Assembly: GCF_020715685.1 (NCBI RefSeq)
Contig: NZ_CP085840.1
Span: 2,108,001 to 2,172,000 of the forward strand
Direction of reading: 5' to 3'
Length of the DNA: 64,000 nucleotides
Source of the DNA: Dermatobacter hominis
Lineage (GTDB): Bacteria > Actinomycetota > Acidimicrobiia > Acidimicrobiales > Microtrichaceae
Below are positions 1 through 7,612 of the stretch, in pieces. Position 1 is the first letter of the stretch. Every line of letters begins with the position of its first letter. Made by a program: the position numbers and the translations under genes. Below the pieces are notes generated by a model. That model searched no databases. It was not told where the DNA came from and saw only the letters and a list, made by a program, of their open reading frames with translations.

Positions 1-388
1 CGTTGCCGAGGAAGCCCTCGACTGTGAACAGGAGCCGGGCCCGGCTCCGGCCCAGGATGTCGGCCGCCTCCATGCCCTTGTAGCGGGTGTTGAGCGGCAC
101 GAGGGCGGCGCCGGCCGACTGCAGGCCGAGCACGGCGACGACCCACTCCCAGCAGTTCGGCGCCCAGATCGCGACCCGGTCGCCCGGTTCGATGCCCGCG
201 GCGATCAGGCCCTTGGCGAGGTCGTCGACGCGGCGCCGGAGCTCGACGAAGTCGATCCGGACGACGGCGTCGGCATCACCGCCCGCGCCGTCGACGACCG
301 CCTCGGCGCCGCCGAAGCGGTCCGCCGCGTCGCGCAGCAGCGCCGGCACGGATGCCCAGCGCAGGTCCCCACGCGTGGCGTCGCTCAT
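1..388 (-). CDS. Acyl-CoA synthetase (AMP-dependent), N-terminal part, truncated by the window edge
   Basis: Only the first 129 residues are present; the gene runs off the left edge. The fragment shows the N-terminal subdomain of the ANL (acyl/aryl-CoA ligase) superfamily: a conserved GIEPGDRVAIWAPNCWEWV stretch near residues 69-87 and a QSAGAALVPLNTRYKG stretch just after it. These enzymes activate a carboxylic acid with ATP and then form the CoA thioester. The ATG is preceded by GGGGAG four bases upstream and overlaps the TGA of the SRPBCC gene in an ATGA, so the two are probably translationally coupled. Neighbouring CoA-transferase and SRPBCC genes suggest catabolism of an organic acid. 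The substrate cannot be read from this fragment. Confidence 0.85.
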   Translation of the reverse strand, partial: MSDATRGDLRWASVPALLRDAADRFGGAEAVVDGAGGDADAVVRIDFVELRRRVDDLAKGLIAAGIEPGDRVAIWAPNCWEWVVAVLGLQSAGAALVPLNTRYKGMEAADILGRSRARLLFTVEGFLGN

Positions 389-960
389 GGTGTGCTCCCC
401 CGTTGTGACGATGCGCCTCGATCTGACGGGGCGTCAGAGGGCGACTGTACCGGTCCTGGCGCGGCGCCGAACCGGGACGCGAGGCGCCGGTGCCGGTGCG
501 AGAAGAGGAATCCGACGACCGCCGCGGTGACGGGTCGCGCGACGCCGACGCGGGGCTCCACCACCACGCGGTCGGTGACCCGCGAGCCGGTGCCGTCGGC
601 CACGACGTCGCGGTCGTGGCGCCAGCGCCGCTGCAGCCAGCTGGTGGAGTCCTCCCGGAAGGAGCCGCCGGCGACGCCGCCGTCGGTGACGGCGACCAGC
701 CGCAGCGCGTGCCGGTCGAACGGCACGACGCCGAAGCCGAGCAGCCAGCTCCGGAACGCCACGGCGCCGAGGAGCGCCGCCGCGTCGTCGCCGGCGAGCA
801 CCTCGGTGAGGTCACCGAGGTGCGACGGGTGCGTCATGCGGACGAACGGGCCGAGCTCCTGGTTCACACCGGCCATCGACGCGGCGTGGCGCCACACCGG
901 ACCCGGCGGCGCGGCGAGGCGCGTCGAGCGCTCGACGACGATGGCCGCCCCCACGCGCAC
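385..960 (-). CDS. SRPBCC-fold (START/polyketide cyclase-like) protein
   Basis: About 191 residues. The N-terminus (VVERSTRLAAPPGPVWRHAA) is the usual first strand and helix of an SRPBCC lipid- or ligand-binding domain. The C-terminal helix region carries the FLFSHRHRRLASRFG pattern common in this superfamily. Roughly the last 30 residues are a low-complexity Ser/Pro tail, and the DNA encoding it contains an operator-like palindrome. The start is uncertain: GTG codons at 960 and 954 both fit and there is no strong ribosome site. It lies 26 bases after the CoA-transferase gene and overlaps the ligase start by four bases, so it belongs to that operon. Ligand unknown. Confidence 0.7.
   Translation of the reverse strand: MRVGAAIVVERSTRLAAPPGPVWRHAASMAGVNQELGPFVRMTHPSHLGDLTEVLAGDDAAALLGAVAFRSWLLGFGVVPFDRHALRLVAVTDGGVAGGSFREDSTSWLQRRWRHDRDVVADGTGSRVTDRVVVEPRVGVARPVTAAVVGFLFSHRHRRLASRFGAAPGPVQSPSDAPSDRGASSQRGSTP
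420..440. promoter_or_regulatory. Candidate TetR-type operator, copy 2
   Basis: The inverted repeat TCTGAC-GGGGC-GTCAGA has perfect 6-base arms and a 5-base spacer. It lies about 32 bases upstream of the ligase start, inside the 3' end of the SRPBCC gene. It matches the palindrome at 2286-2306 in both arm sequence and spacer length. Function is inferred from the symmetry and the repetition. Confidence 0.5.
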
Positions 961-986
961 CGGCCCCCGATGTGCCCGACGCCGGC

Positions 987-2258
987 CTACCGGCCCTCGC
1001 CGAGCGCGCCGGCCTCGCGGAGCGCGGCGATCCGGGCCTCGTCGTAGCCGAGGACCTCGGCGAGCACCTCGTCGTTGTGCTCGCCGGCGGTCGGGGCGAT
1101 CGAGGGGTCGGGCAGCTCGGCGTCGAGGAACTTGAGCGGCGTGCCGATCATGTCGGCGCCGTGGGTCTCGTGCGGCATGAAGCCGAGACGGTCGTGGAAC
1201 TGCGGGTCGTCGGCCAGCGTCTTGGGCGTGTTGATCGGTGCGATCGTCGTGTTGACCGTGCCCGACCACTCCACCCACTCGGCGGAGGTCTTCGTGCGGA
1301 AGATCTCGACCAGCTCCTTGCGGAGCTCGGTGTTGCCCTTGGCGTGGTCGCCGTACTGGCTCCCGGGCCACCGCTCGAAGAGGTCCATGCGGTCGACGCC
1401 CTGGCAGAAGTTCTTCCAGAACTCCTGCTCCGACGCCATGAAGAGGACGAAGCCGTCGCTCGACTCGTAGACCTGGTAGCGCACGCCCTCCTCCATGCCG
1501 GCGGTGCCGGGAGCGCGCCGCTCGTAGTCGTCGGAGCGGTTGCCGGTCACCTCGGACTGGGGGCGCTCGTACGCCTTCCACGTCTCGCTGCGCAGCCAGT
1601 CCATCGCCGCAGCCGCGTCGGACTGGGCGATCTCGAGGAACGAGCCCTCGCCGGTGGCGCGGGCCTTGACGATGCCGGCGAGCACGCCGAGCGAGCCGAA
1701 CAGCGGACCGGCGTGGATGCCGATCGACGCGTGCTCGGGCAGGTAGGGGAAGCCCTCGTCGTTGTAGGTCGGGTTCACGATGCCGGCCCACGTGTCGTAC
1801 GCGATGCCGTGGCTCGGGAGGTGCGCGTACGGACCGGTCATGCCATAGCCGGAGATCGTGCAGAACACGATGCTCGGGTTGATCTCGAGCAGGTCCTCGT
1901 ACCCGAGGCCTCGGCGGGCGAGGGCGCCCGGGCGCATGGCCTCGATGACGGCGTCGGCGCCGCGCACGAGGTCTCGGAACACCTCCTGCGCCTCCTCGGT
2001 GCGCAGGTCGAGCGTCAGCGAGCGCTTGCCCCGATGGATGTGCCAGTGCAGCAGCGAGGAGCCCTCGATGATCGGCCACGTCATCTGGCGGATGTAGTCA
2101 CCTGCGGGTGGCTCGACCTTGATGACCTCGGCGCCGAGGTCGGCGAGGTGGGTGCCCACGGCACCCGGGCCGAGGAGCGAGACCTCGATGACGCGCACCC
2201 CGGCCAGCGGGGCAGCACCGCTCGGGGTGGGTCGTGCGGGATCGGCTGCGGCAGACAT
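987..2258 (-). CDS. Family III CoA-transferase (CaiB/BaiF type)
   Basis: 423 residues, close to the usual family length. It opens with the typical PLAGVRVIEVSLLGPGAVG and LGAEVIKVEPPAGD segments. The expected catalytic aspartate is Asp214 in LEIAQSDAAAAMDWL, which forms the acyl-aspartyl anhydride in this family. Such enzymes move CoA between an acyl-CoA and a free carboxylate. The ATG is preceded by GGAGGTGCC, a good ribosome site. It is the first gene of a minus-strand run with the SRPBCC protein and an acyl-CoA ligase, and the palindrome at 2286-2306 lies about 28 bases upstream, where a repressor could act. The acyl group is not identifiable from sequence. Confidence 0.92.
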   Translation of the reverse strand: MSAAADPARPTPSGAAPLAGVRVIEVSLLGPGAVGTHLADLGAEVIKVEPPAGDYIRQMTWPIIEGSSLLHWHIHRGKRSLTLDLRTEEAQEVFRDLVRGADAVIEAMRPGALARRGLGYEDLLEINPSIVFCTISGYGMTGPYAHLPSHGIAYDTWAGIVNPTYNDEGFPYLPEHASIGIHAGPLFGSLGVLAGIVKARATGEGSFLEIAQSDAAAAMDWLRSETWKAYERPQSEVTGNRSDDYERRAPGTAGMEEGVRYQVYESSDGFVLFMASEQEFWKNFCQGVDRMDLFERWPGSQYGDHAKGNTELRKELVEIFRTKTSAEWVEWSGTVNTTIAPINTPKTLADDPQFHDRLGFMPHETHGADMIGTPLKFLDAELPDPSIAPTAGEHNDEVLAEVLGYDEARIAALREAGALGEGR

Positions 2259-2285
2259 GGCACCTCCGGCGCGCTCGGCGCCTCA

Positions 2286-2306
2286 GATCTGACGGGTCGT
2301 CAGATC
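2286..2306. promoter_or_regulatory. Candidate TetR-type operator, copy 1
   Basis: A perfect inverted repeat: GATCTGAC-GGGTC-GTCAGATC, with 8-base arms and a 5-base spacer, upstream of the CoA-transferase gene. Palindromes of this kind are typical TetR-family targets in acyl-CoA operons. No regulator gene is visible in the window. Confidence 0.55.
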
Positions 2307-2319
2307 GTAGCGGAGGTGC

Positions 2320-2343
2320 CCCGCCGGCTCCCCAACCGGCGGG
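2320..2343 (-). terminator. Hairpin after the lipoprotein gene
   Basis: CCCGCCGG, an 8-base loop, then CCGGCGGG. It lies just beyond the stop of the minus-strand lipoprotein gene ending at 2349. There is no T-run, as is common for actinobacterial terminators. Confidence 0.5.
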
Positions 2344-2348
2344 TCCCG

Positions 2349-3467
2349 TCAGCGGATCTGGTGGCTGCCCGGCGCGACCTGCATCGGCGTCGGGTCGACC
2401 ACCTCGAACATCCCGACCGTCAGCGAGCGCAGGCCGGCGAGGTCGGCGTCCGACCAGCGGGTGTCGGGCTCGCCGGTGACCGCCAGGTTCGGACCGGAGT
2501 CGTTGATCACGACGCCGTGGTCCTTCATCGCCTGGGCCACGACCCGGGCCTGCGGCCCGAGACGTGAGATGTCCACGTCGGCCCGCAGGCGGAGCCAGGT
2601 GCCCATCGGCGGGGCCGCCGGATCGGACGACCGGCCGTCGGAGCCGTTGGCGGGCCAGACGCTCGGGCCCGAGCGGATGATCGGCGACGCCATCGACAGC
2701 ACGTGGTCGACCCGGCCGGCGGCCACCTCGTCGTAGCGGACGAGGCCGGCCAGCATCGAGAGGCCGGACGCAGTCACCGTGCCCTGCGCCGGGATCGCGT
2801 TGCTGTTGAGGTCGAGCTTCACGACCTTGTCGGCGTACCAGCGGTTGAGCAGCGAGGCGTAGTAGTTCTCACCGGGAGGCTGCATGTTGATCGCCTCCCA
2901 CGACGAGCAGGTCGCGGAGTCGATCACCATCAGGTGCTTGTCCCATGCCCGACCCGGCCAGCCCTCGAAGCGGGGCGTCTCGGGCCACGGCACGTCGGCG
3001 GTCTCGGACGTCGAGGAGTAGAGGTTCGACACCAGGACGTCGTGGTGCGCCGAGGTCCGGGAGTCGACCACGTTGGTCGGGAGGCCGAGCCGCGACCCCT
3101 GCCAGACCAAGGAGCTGAACCCGGCCATCAGCGTGGCGTTCGGGCCCATCGCCTGGATGGTGGCCGCCGAGCCGGAGCGGACGGGGAGCCCCGTGACCGT
3201 CGCGTGGAACGCGTGGTCGGTCGGGAAGACCGGGCACCCGCCCACGCCGAGGCGGGCGCCGGGCGTGATGTAGGAGTCGGGCGCCGGCCTCGGGCTCATC
3301 GAGGCCCCGCTGCCGGGACGGGCGACCGTCGGCGACTCGGACTGGCTCGACGACGGCGCGCAGGCCGCCAGCACGGCGGCGGCGCAGGCGACGAGCGCGG
3401 CGACGCGCAGCGAGCGGACGTTTGAGGTCGTGCGGTGGTGGGTAGGGAGGCCCCGGTTGGTACGCAT
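2349..3467 (-). CDS. Secreted lipoprotein of unknown function
   Basis: 372 residues from the ATG at 3467; GAAGG four bases upstream supports this start over one further out. The N-terminus has a basic segment, a hydrophobic stretch (VAALVACAAAVLAAC) and a lipobox ending in LAAC, so it should be a lipid-anchored extracytoplasmic protein. A Ser-rich linker follows. The body contains DHAFHATVTGLPVRSGSAA and a C-terminal LRSLTVGMFEVVDP motif, with two or three cysteines. I do not recognise a catalytic signature. It is divergent from the FadD gene at 3600, with 132 bases between them. Confidence 0.7.
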   Translation of the reverse strand: MRTNRGLPTHHRTTSNVRSLRVAALVACAAAVLAACAPSSSQSESPTVARPGSGASMSPRPAPDSYITPGARLGVGGCPVFPTDHAFHATVTGLPVRSGSAATIQAMGPNATLMAGFSSLVWQGSRLGLPTNVVDSRTSAHHDVLVSNLYSSTSETADVPWPETPRFEGWPGRAWDKHLMVIDSATCSSWEAINMQPPGENYYASLLNRWYADKVVKLDLNSNAIPAQGTVTASGLSMLAGLVRYDEVAAGRVDHVLSMASPIIRSGPSVWPANGSDGRSSDPAAPPMGTWLRLRADVDISRLGPQARVVAQAMKDHGVVINDSGPNLAVTGEPDTRWSDADLAGLRSLTVGMFEVVDPTPMQVAPGSHQIR

Positions 3468-3587
3468 GATGCCTTCGGTATCGGAGGTGGATGCAACAGC
3501 CTTGAGCCCGGTTCGGGCCGCGTCAGCGCGCGCCCCGGGTGGATTCGCGCTCACTGCGTGGCTGACGGCACATCCGGTGACCCCACC

Positions 3588-3593
3588 TAGACT
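3588..3593 (+). promoter_or_regulatory. -10 element TAGACT for the FadD gene (leaderless geometry)
   Basis: TAGACT ends six bases before the GTG at 3600. A -10 placed this close leaves no room for an untranslated leader, so transcription should start at or next to the start codon. The same spacing recurs at many genes in the window. Confidence 0.6.
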
Positions 3594-3599
3594 CCGGGC

Positions 3600-5111
3600 G
3601 TGCTCGGGGACATCGTACGCGAGGCCGGCACCCGGTTCGGGTCACGGGACGCACTCGTCACCCCCTCCGACACCGTCAGCTACGAGGACCTGGACCGGAG
3701 CGCGGACCGGCTGGCCGCCGGACTGGCCGGCCGGGGCATCCGCACCGGCGACGTGATCGCCACGGTGCTGCCGTCCTGCGCCGAGTGGCTCGTGCTGGCC
3801 GTGGCGGCCGACCGAGTCGGCGCGATCCTCGCCCCGGTCAGCCCCAAGCTCGCCGCGCCCGAGCGGGCCGAGCTCGTGGCGCTGATCGCCCCGCGACTGG
3901 TCGTGGCGGACCGGGCCGGCGTCGAGGGGTTGCCGCTGCGGACCGAGGTCGCGGTGCTCGAGCCGGGTGACCGTGGCGAACCGCTCTGGGGCGGCGCCGA
4001 CCTGCCGCCGCGCCCCGCCGCCTCCGACGACCGCGTGACCACGATCTGCTTCACGTCCGGCACGACGGGTCGCGCCAAGGGCGCCGTGTTCACCGTCGCC
4101 CACCAGCGGGCCGTGCAGGCGCTCGACCTCGGGCCCGAGGCCGAGGCGACGTGGGGCGGCGGATCGTCGATGCTCGCCTCGACGCAGCTCGCCCACGTCG
4201 GCATGGCCCTCAAGCTGCCGTGGTACCTGCGGACCGGCGCGACCCTGCGCGTGCTCGACCCCTGGCGGGCCGACGACGCCCTGCGCCTGGTCGCCGAGCA
4301 CCGCATGCCGACGATCGGGGTCGTGGCGCCGCAGCTCGCGCTCATGCTGCGGTCACCGCTCGTGGACGAGCTCGACCTGAGCTCGGTCGCCGCGATCATC
4401 GCCGGCGGTGCGGCGTCGCCCCCCGCCCTGGTCCGCGAAGCACGGGAGCGCTTCGGCGCGGCCTACTCGATCCGGTACTCGTCGACGGAGTCGGGCGGCG
4501 TCGGGCTGGGCACCGCGTTCGACGCGCCCGACGACGAGGCGCTGCACACGATCGGTCGGCCCCGCGCCGGCATCGAGGCCCGGGTCGCCGACGAGGACGA
4601 CGCGCCGCTCCCCGACGGCGCCACCGGGGAGCTCCAGATCCGCTCCCCCGCCGTGATGGCCGGCTACTGGGACGACCCCGACGCGACGGCGGCGGCGCTG
4701 ACCCACGACCGGTGGCTCCGCACCGGCGACCTGGCCCAGCGGCGCGACGACGGCTGCTACGTGCTCGCCGGCCGCCGCACCGACATGTACATCCGCGGCG
4801 GCTACAACGTCTTCCCCGAGGAGGTCGAGGCCGCGCTGTCGGACCACCCTGCGGTGGCGGCGCTGGCGATCAGCCCCCGGCCCGACGACGTGATGGGCGA
4901 GGTCGGCGTGGCCGTCGTCGTCGCCCGCGACCCCGAGGCGCCGCCGTCGCTGGAAGGGCTCCGGGCCCACGGCGAGGCCCGCCTGGCCCGGCACAAGCTG
5001 CCCGAGGACGTGGTCGTCGTGGACCGCCTCCCGCTCACCACGGTCTCGAAGCTCGACCGCGGGGCGCTGGCCACGCTCGTGCGCGACGCTCGGGACGGGA
5101 GGTCACGATGA
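3600..5111 (+). CDS. Acyl-CoA synthetase (FadD-like, AMP-binding)
   Basis: 503 residues, a full-length ANL-superfamily ligase. The phosphate-binding loop TSGTTGRAKG is at about residues 152-161, the A5-like motif YSSTESGG near residue 297, the hinge GDLAQRRDDG and GRRTDMYIRGGYNVFPEE near residues 378-405, and the catalytic lysine in LTTVSKLDRG at about Lys484. It should adenylate a carboxylic acid and form its CoA thioester in the cytoplasm. The GTG start fits the TAGACT hexamer six bases upstream and the usual N-terminus of the family. Its TGA overlaps the next ATG by four bases. Substrate is unknown; the nearby CoA-transferase operon suggests organic-acid use. Confidence 0.92.
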   Translation: MLGDIVREAGTRFGSRDALVTPSDTVSYEDLDRSADRLAAGLAGRGIRTGDVIATVLPSCAEWLVLAVAADRVGAILAPVSPKLAAPERAELVALIAPRLVVADRAGVEGLPLRTEVAVLEPGDRGEPLWGGADLPPRPAASDDRVTTICFTSGTTGRAKGAVFTVAHQRAVQALDLGPEAEATWGGGSSMLASTQLAHVGMALKLPWYLRTGATLRVLDPWRADDALRLVAEHRMPTIGVVAPQLALMLRSPLVDELDLSSVAAIIAGGAASPPALVREARERFGAAYSIRYSSTESGGVGLGTAFDAPDDEALHTIGRPRAGIEARVADEDDAPLPDGATGELQIRSPAVMAGYWDDPDATAAALTHDRWLRTGDLAQRRDDGCYVLAGRRTDMYIRGGYNVFPEEVEAALSDHPAVAALAISPRPDDVMGEVGVAVVVARDPEAPPSLEGLRAHGEARLARHKLPEDVVVVDRLPLTTVSKLDRGALATLVRDARDGRSR

Positions 5112-5605
5112 CCGACGACGTGTTCCCCGACCGCAACATGGACCACCTGGACAAGCTGTCCTGGGTGATCGAGGACCAGGGCTGGGTCGCGGTGCCGGTC
5201 GACGCCCAGGAGGGCCCGCCGCCCCGGGCCGGCTACACCTACACGATCGGGTTCACCACCACGTTCGGGCGGCCCGAGGTCGCGATCTTCGGGCTCCGGG
5301 CCGTCGCGGCCCGGGGCCTGCTCGGCCTGATCGCCGACCAGCACGCGGGCGGGGTCGAGCTGCCGGTCGACGCCGTGTTCATCGGGCTGCTCGAGAACGA
5401 CCTCCCCTGCGCCCTGCTCCCGGTCGACCTGGCCGAGCACGGCGAGCTCTTCCCCGACGCCACGGCCCTCCTCGACCGCACCGGCGAGTCGTGGGAGGTC
5501 CTCCAGTTCGTGTGGCCCGACCGCAACGGCCGGTTCCCCTGGGACGAGGGCTACGACGAACGGCTCCGCGTGGCCCAGCCGATCGTCGGCGCCACGGGGG
5601 CGTGA
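5108..5605 (+). CDS. DUF4262 family protein
   Basis: 165 residues. The pattern GYTYTIGFTTTFGRPEVAIFGL, followed by LLGLIADQHAGG and an acidic WP-containing C-terminus, matches the DUF4262 family, whose function is not established. It is cytoplasmic, with no signal peptide or membrane segment. It starts inside the stop region of the FadD gene (ATGA overlap), so the two are co-translated; whether they work together is unknown. Confidence 0.75.
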   Translation: MTDDVFPDRNMDHLDKLSWVIEDQGWVAVPVDAQEGPPPRAGYTYTIGFTTTFGRPEVAIFGLRAVAARGLLGLIADQHAGGVELPVDAVFIGLLENDLPCALLPVDLAEHGELFPDATALLDRTGESWEVLQFVWPDRNGRFPWDEGYDERLRVAQPIVGATGA

Positions 5606-5642
5606 AGCTTCAGGACCCCGGCCCGACGGCCGATGGGAAGCG

Positions 5643-6458
5643 GTGACCGCCGCGCTCCTGCTCCTCACCGCGATCGTCGGCATCGCCGTCGGTTGGCAGC
5701 TGACGGTCCCCGTCCACCGCTACAAGGAGCTCCGGCCCCTGACGCCCCGGGACGTGGCCGCCGAGGTCGGCACCGCCGACCACCCCGCCCCCGTGATCCG
5801 GGCCGAGTACCGCGAGGCCCGGTGCCCGCACTGCCACCACGTCTTCCGCGCCGCCGACGTCGTGCCGGTCGTGAGCTGGTCCCGGGGCTGCCCGTCATGC
5901 GGGACGTCGCTCGCCGCGACGGTGCCCATGCTGCAGCTGTTCGTCCCGGTGGCCATGGTCCTCACCGTGGCCACGCTCAACGCCAGCTGGATCGCGCTCC
6001 CCTACCTGTGGCTCGTCGTCGTCCTCGCCGCCGTCGCGTTCATCGACCTGCGCATCTGGCTGATCCCGTGGTGGATGCCGTGGGTCGGCGCCGGCGTCGG
6101 GTTCGTCCTGATCTGCGCGATGTCGTTCGTGATCGGGGAGCCCGCCTCGATCGTGTCCGCGCTGATCGGCGGGGTCGGCTGCTTCGTCCTCTTCTTCCTG
6201 CTGTGGATGGTCGCCCCCGGCAAGCTCGGGTTCGGCGACGTCCGGCTGATGTTCCTCCTCGGGCTGTTCCTCGGCTGGATCAGCATCCTGCTGCCGATCT
6301 ACGGCCTGCTGTTCGGCAGCCTCATCGGCCTGGTCATGGGGTTCGCGTCGCTGATCGCGGACAAGGGCACTCGGTTCCCGTTCGGGCCGGCGCTCGCGCT
6401 CGGCGGCCTGCTGGCGGTCTGGCTCTACCAGCCGGTCATCAGCGGCATGCTGGGCTGA
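5643..6458 (+). CDS. Prepilin peptidase (A24 family, type IV pilin leader peptidase)
   Basis: 271 residues with about six membrane segments. A cytoplasmic zinc-binding insert has CPHC at 61-64 and CPSC at 83-86. The two catalytic aspartates are visible: Asp135 in FIDLRIWLIP and Asp199 in the GFGD motif (GKLGFGDVRLM). The enzyme cleaves and usually N-methylates class III signal peptides of pilins and pseudopilins at the inner face of the membrane. The start is a GTG 37 bases after the DUF4262 gene. No pilin or secretion ATPase lies next to it, so its substrates are encoded elsewhere. A SAF-domain protein at 44210 is a possible distant partner. Confidence 0.9.
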   Translation: MTAALLLLTAIVGIAVGWQLTVPVHRYKELRPLTPRDVAAEVGTADHPAPVIRAEYREARCPHCHHVFRAADVVPVVSWSRGCPSCGTSLAATVPMLQLFVPVAMVLTVATLNASWIALPYLWLVVVLAAVAFIDLRIWLIPWWMPWVGAGVGFVLICAMSFVIGEPASIVSALIGGVGCFVLFFLLWMVAPGKLGFGDVRLMFLLGLFLGWISILLPIYGLLFGSLIGLVMGFASLIADKGTRFPFGPALALGGLLAVWLYQPVISGMLG

Positions 6459-6463
6459 GCCCG

Positions 6464-6537
6464 GCCGCTCAGGCCGCTCAGGCCGGTCTTCCGCTCCCGG
6501 CCGCTCAGGCCGGTCTTCCGCTCCCGGCCGCTCAGGC
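6464..6537. repeat. Imperfect 27-bp tandem repeat between convergent genes
   Basis: The core CCGGCCGCTCAGGC appears three times with further partial copies, and the best-preserved units are 27 bases apart (6494 and 6521). The last copy overlaps the stop codon of the SGNH gene. The unit is related to the 28-bp repeat at 21781-21970, from which its core differs mainly by CTCAGG in place of CTGAGG. Confidence 0.75.
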
Positions 6538-7581
6538 TGGCTGGTACAACCCGCGGAGCACCGGGACGAGCTCGGCCATCGAGCGGTCCAGGCACTGCAT
6601 GCTGAGGTGGACGCCGTCGCCCGCGAAGCAGTGGACGGTCTTGCCGTCGGGGAACGTGACGTACTCGGCGAAGCTCCCCGACGGACCGGCCACCACCGCG
6701 GCCAGGTCGAAGTAGGTCACCCACGGCCGGCTCGCCGCCTCCTCCTGGATGATCTGGTTCACCTGTTGGAGCGTGCCGTTGATCTTGGCGTCGCCGACCT
6801 TCGGCTGACCGACCCACAGCACCCGGCGCGAGCCCTCGTGCGCGAGGTCCATGATCCCGGCCACCTGGCGGCGGTACGCCTCGGCCCACTCCGGGGTCCC
6901 GTAGCGGGCGATGACCGTGCCGTCGGGAGCGAGCACGGCCTGCGTGTCGTTCGCACCGACCATGAACAGCAGCACGTCGGGCTGCAGCGTCTCGAGCAGC
7001 TCCTTCGTGCGGGCGCCCCAGTTGAAGTAGTCGGACCGCGTCAGGCCGGTGGCCACCTTGCCCTGGACGTCGACCGCCAGCGTCGGGTCGTCGTCCACCG
7101 CCACCTTGAGCCGGTCGCCCACGCCGATCGCGGTCGAGTCGCCGGCGATCACCACGTTCAGGGGGGCCTCGGCGGTCGGCACCCGCAGGGGCGGCAGGGT
7201 CGTGGTCGTCGCCGACGGCACGGTCGTCGGCACGGGGAACTCGAAGTCCTCGTCGGCCTGGGTGCGGCCGAGCTCCTCGGCCGCCCAGTCGTAGGGCCGG
7301 TTCAGCGAGAGCAGGTTGACGACCCGGTCGAGCCCGCCCGTCACCCCCAGCGCGACGTCGCGCTGCCAGCCGAGCGGCATGCCCTCGGCCGACTCGCGGA
7401 GCCCACCCGAGCCGAGGACCGCGAAGACGGCGAGGGCCAGCAGCGTCGACTTCCACGCCGCCGTGGCCGACATCGTGTTGCGGACGCGGCGGGCCGGCCG
7501 CCGGGGCGCGCCGGGTCCGCTCGGGGACCCGCTCTGGCGGCGGTGCTGGGTCGGCTCGGTCTGCATGTCGTCGTCGGTCAC
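6532..7581 (-). CDS. SGNH/GDSL hydrolase (DUF459-like), membrane-anchored
   Basis: 349 residues. After a basic N-terminus there is one membrane segment (STLLALAVFAVLGSGGL, about residues 45-61), then a Pro/Thr linker, then an SGNH fold: block I VVIAGDSTAIGVG, block III MVGANDTQ and block V GDGVHLS. These supply the Ser, Gly, Asn and Asp/His of the hydrolase. With the MBOAT gene directly upstream (31-base gap), it resembles two-component O-acylation systems, in which the MBOAT moves an acyl group across the membrane and the SGNH protein transfers or removes it on a cell-surface polymer. The GTG at 7581 is used; an in-frame ATG at 7566 is the alternative. Confidence 0.8.
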   Translation of the reverse strand: MTDDDMQTEPTQHRRQSGSPSGPGAPRRPARRVRNTMSATAAWKSTLLALAVFAVLGSGGLRESAEGMPLGWQRDVALGVTGGLDRVVNLLSLNRPYDWAAEELGRTQADEDFEFPVPTTVPSATTTTLPPLRVPTAEAPLNVVIAGDSTAIGVGDRLKVAVDDDPTLAVDVQGKVATGLTRSDYFNWGARTKELLETLQPDVLLFMVGANDTQAVLAPDGTVIARYGTPEWAEAYRRQVAGIMDLAHEGSRRVLWVGQPKVGDAKINGTLQQVNQIIQEEAASRPWVTYFDLAAVVAGPSGSFAEYVTFPDGKTVHCFAGDGVHLSMQCLDRSMAELVPVLRGLYQPA

Positions 7582-7612
7582 GGGTGGCGGGTGGACGGAT
7601 CCTCGGTGTGGC

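Noticed and set aside
87-2567. Long open frames on the plus strand opposite the CoA-transferase operon
   Set aside because: Arg/Ala/Pro-rich antisense products without family motifs; they are shadows of high-GC genes.
5700-6700. A plus-strand frame running through the repeat array at 6464-6537 with QAGLPLPAAQAG-type repeats
   Set aside because: It is the translation of the DNA repeat in a frame that overlaps the prepilin peptidase; no independent support.
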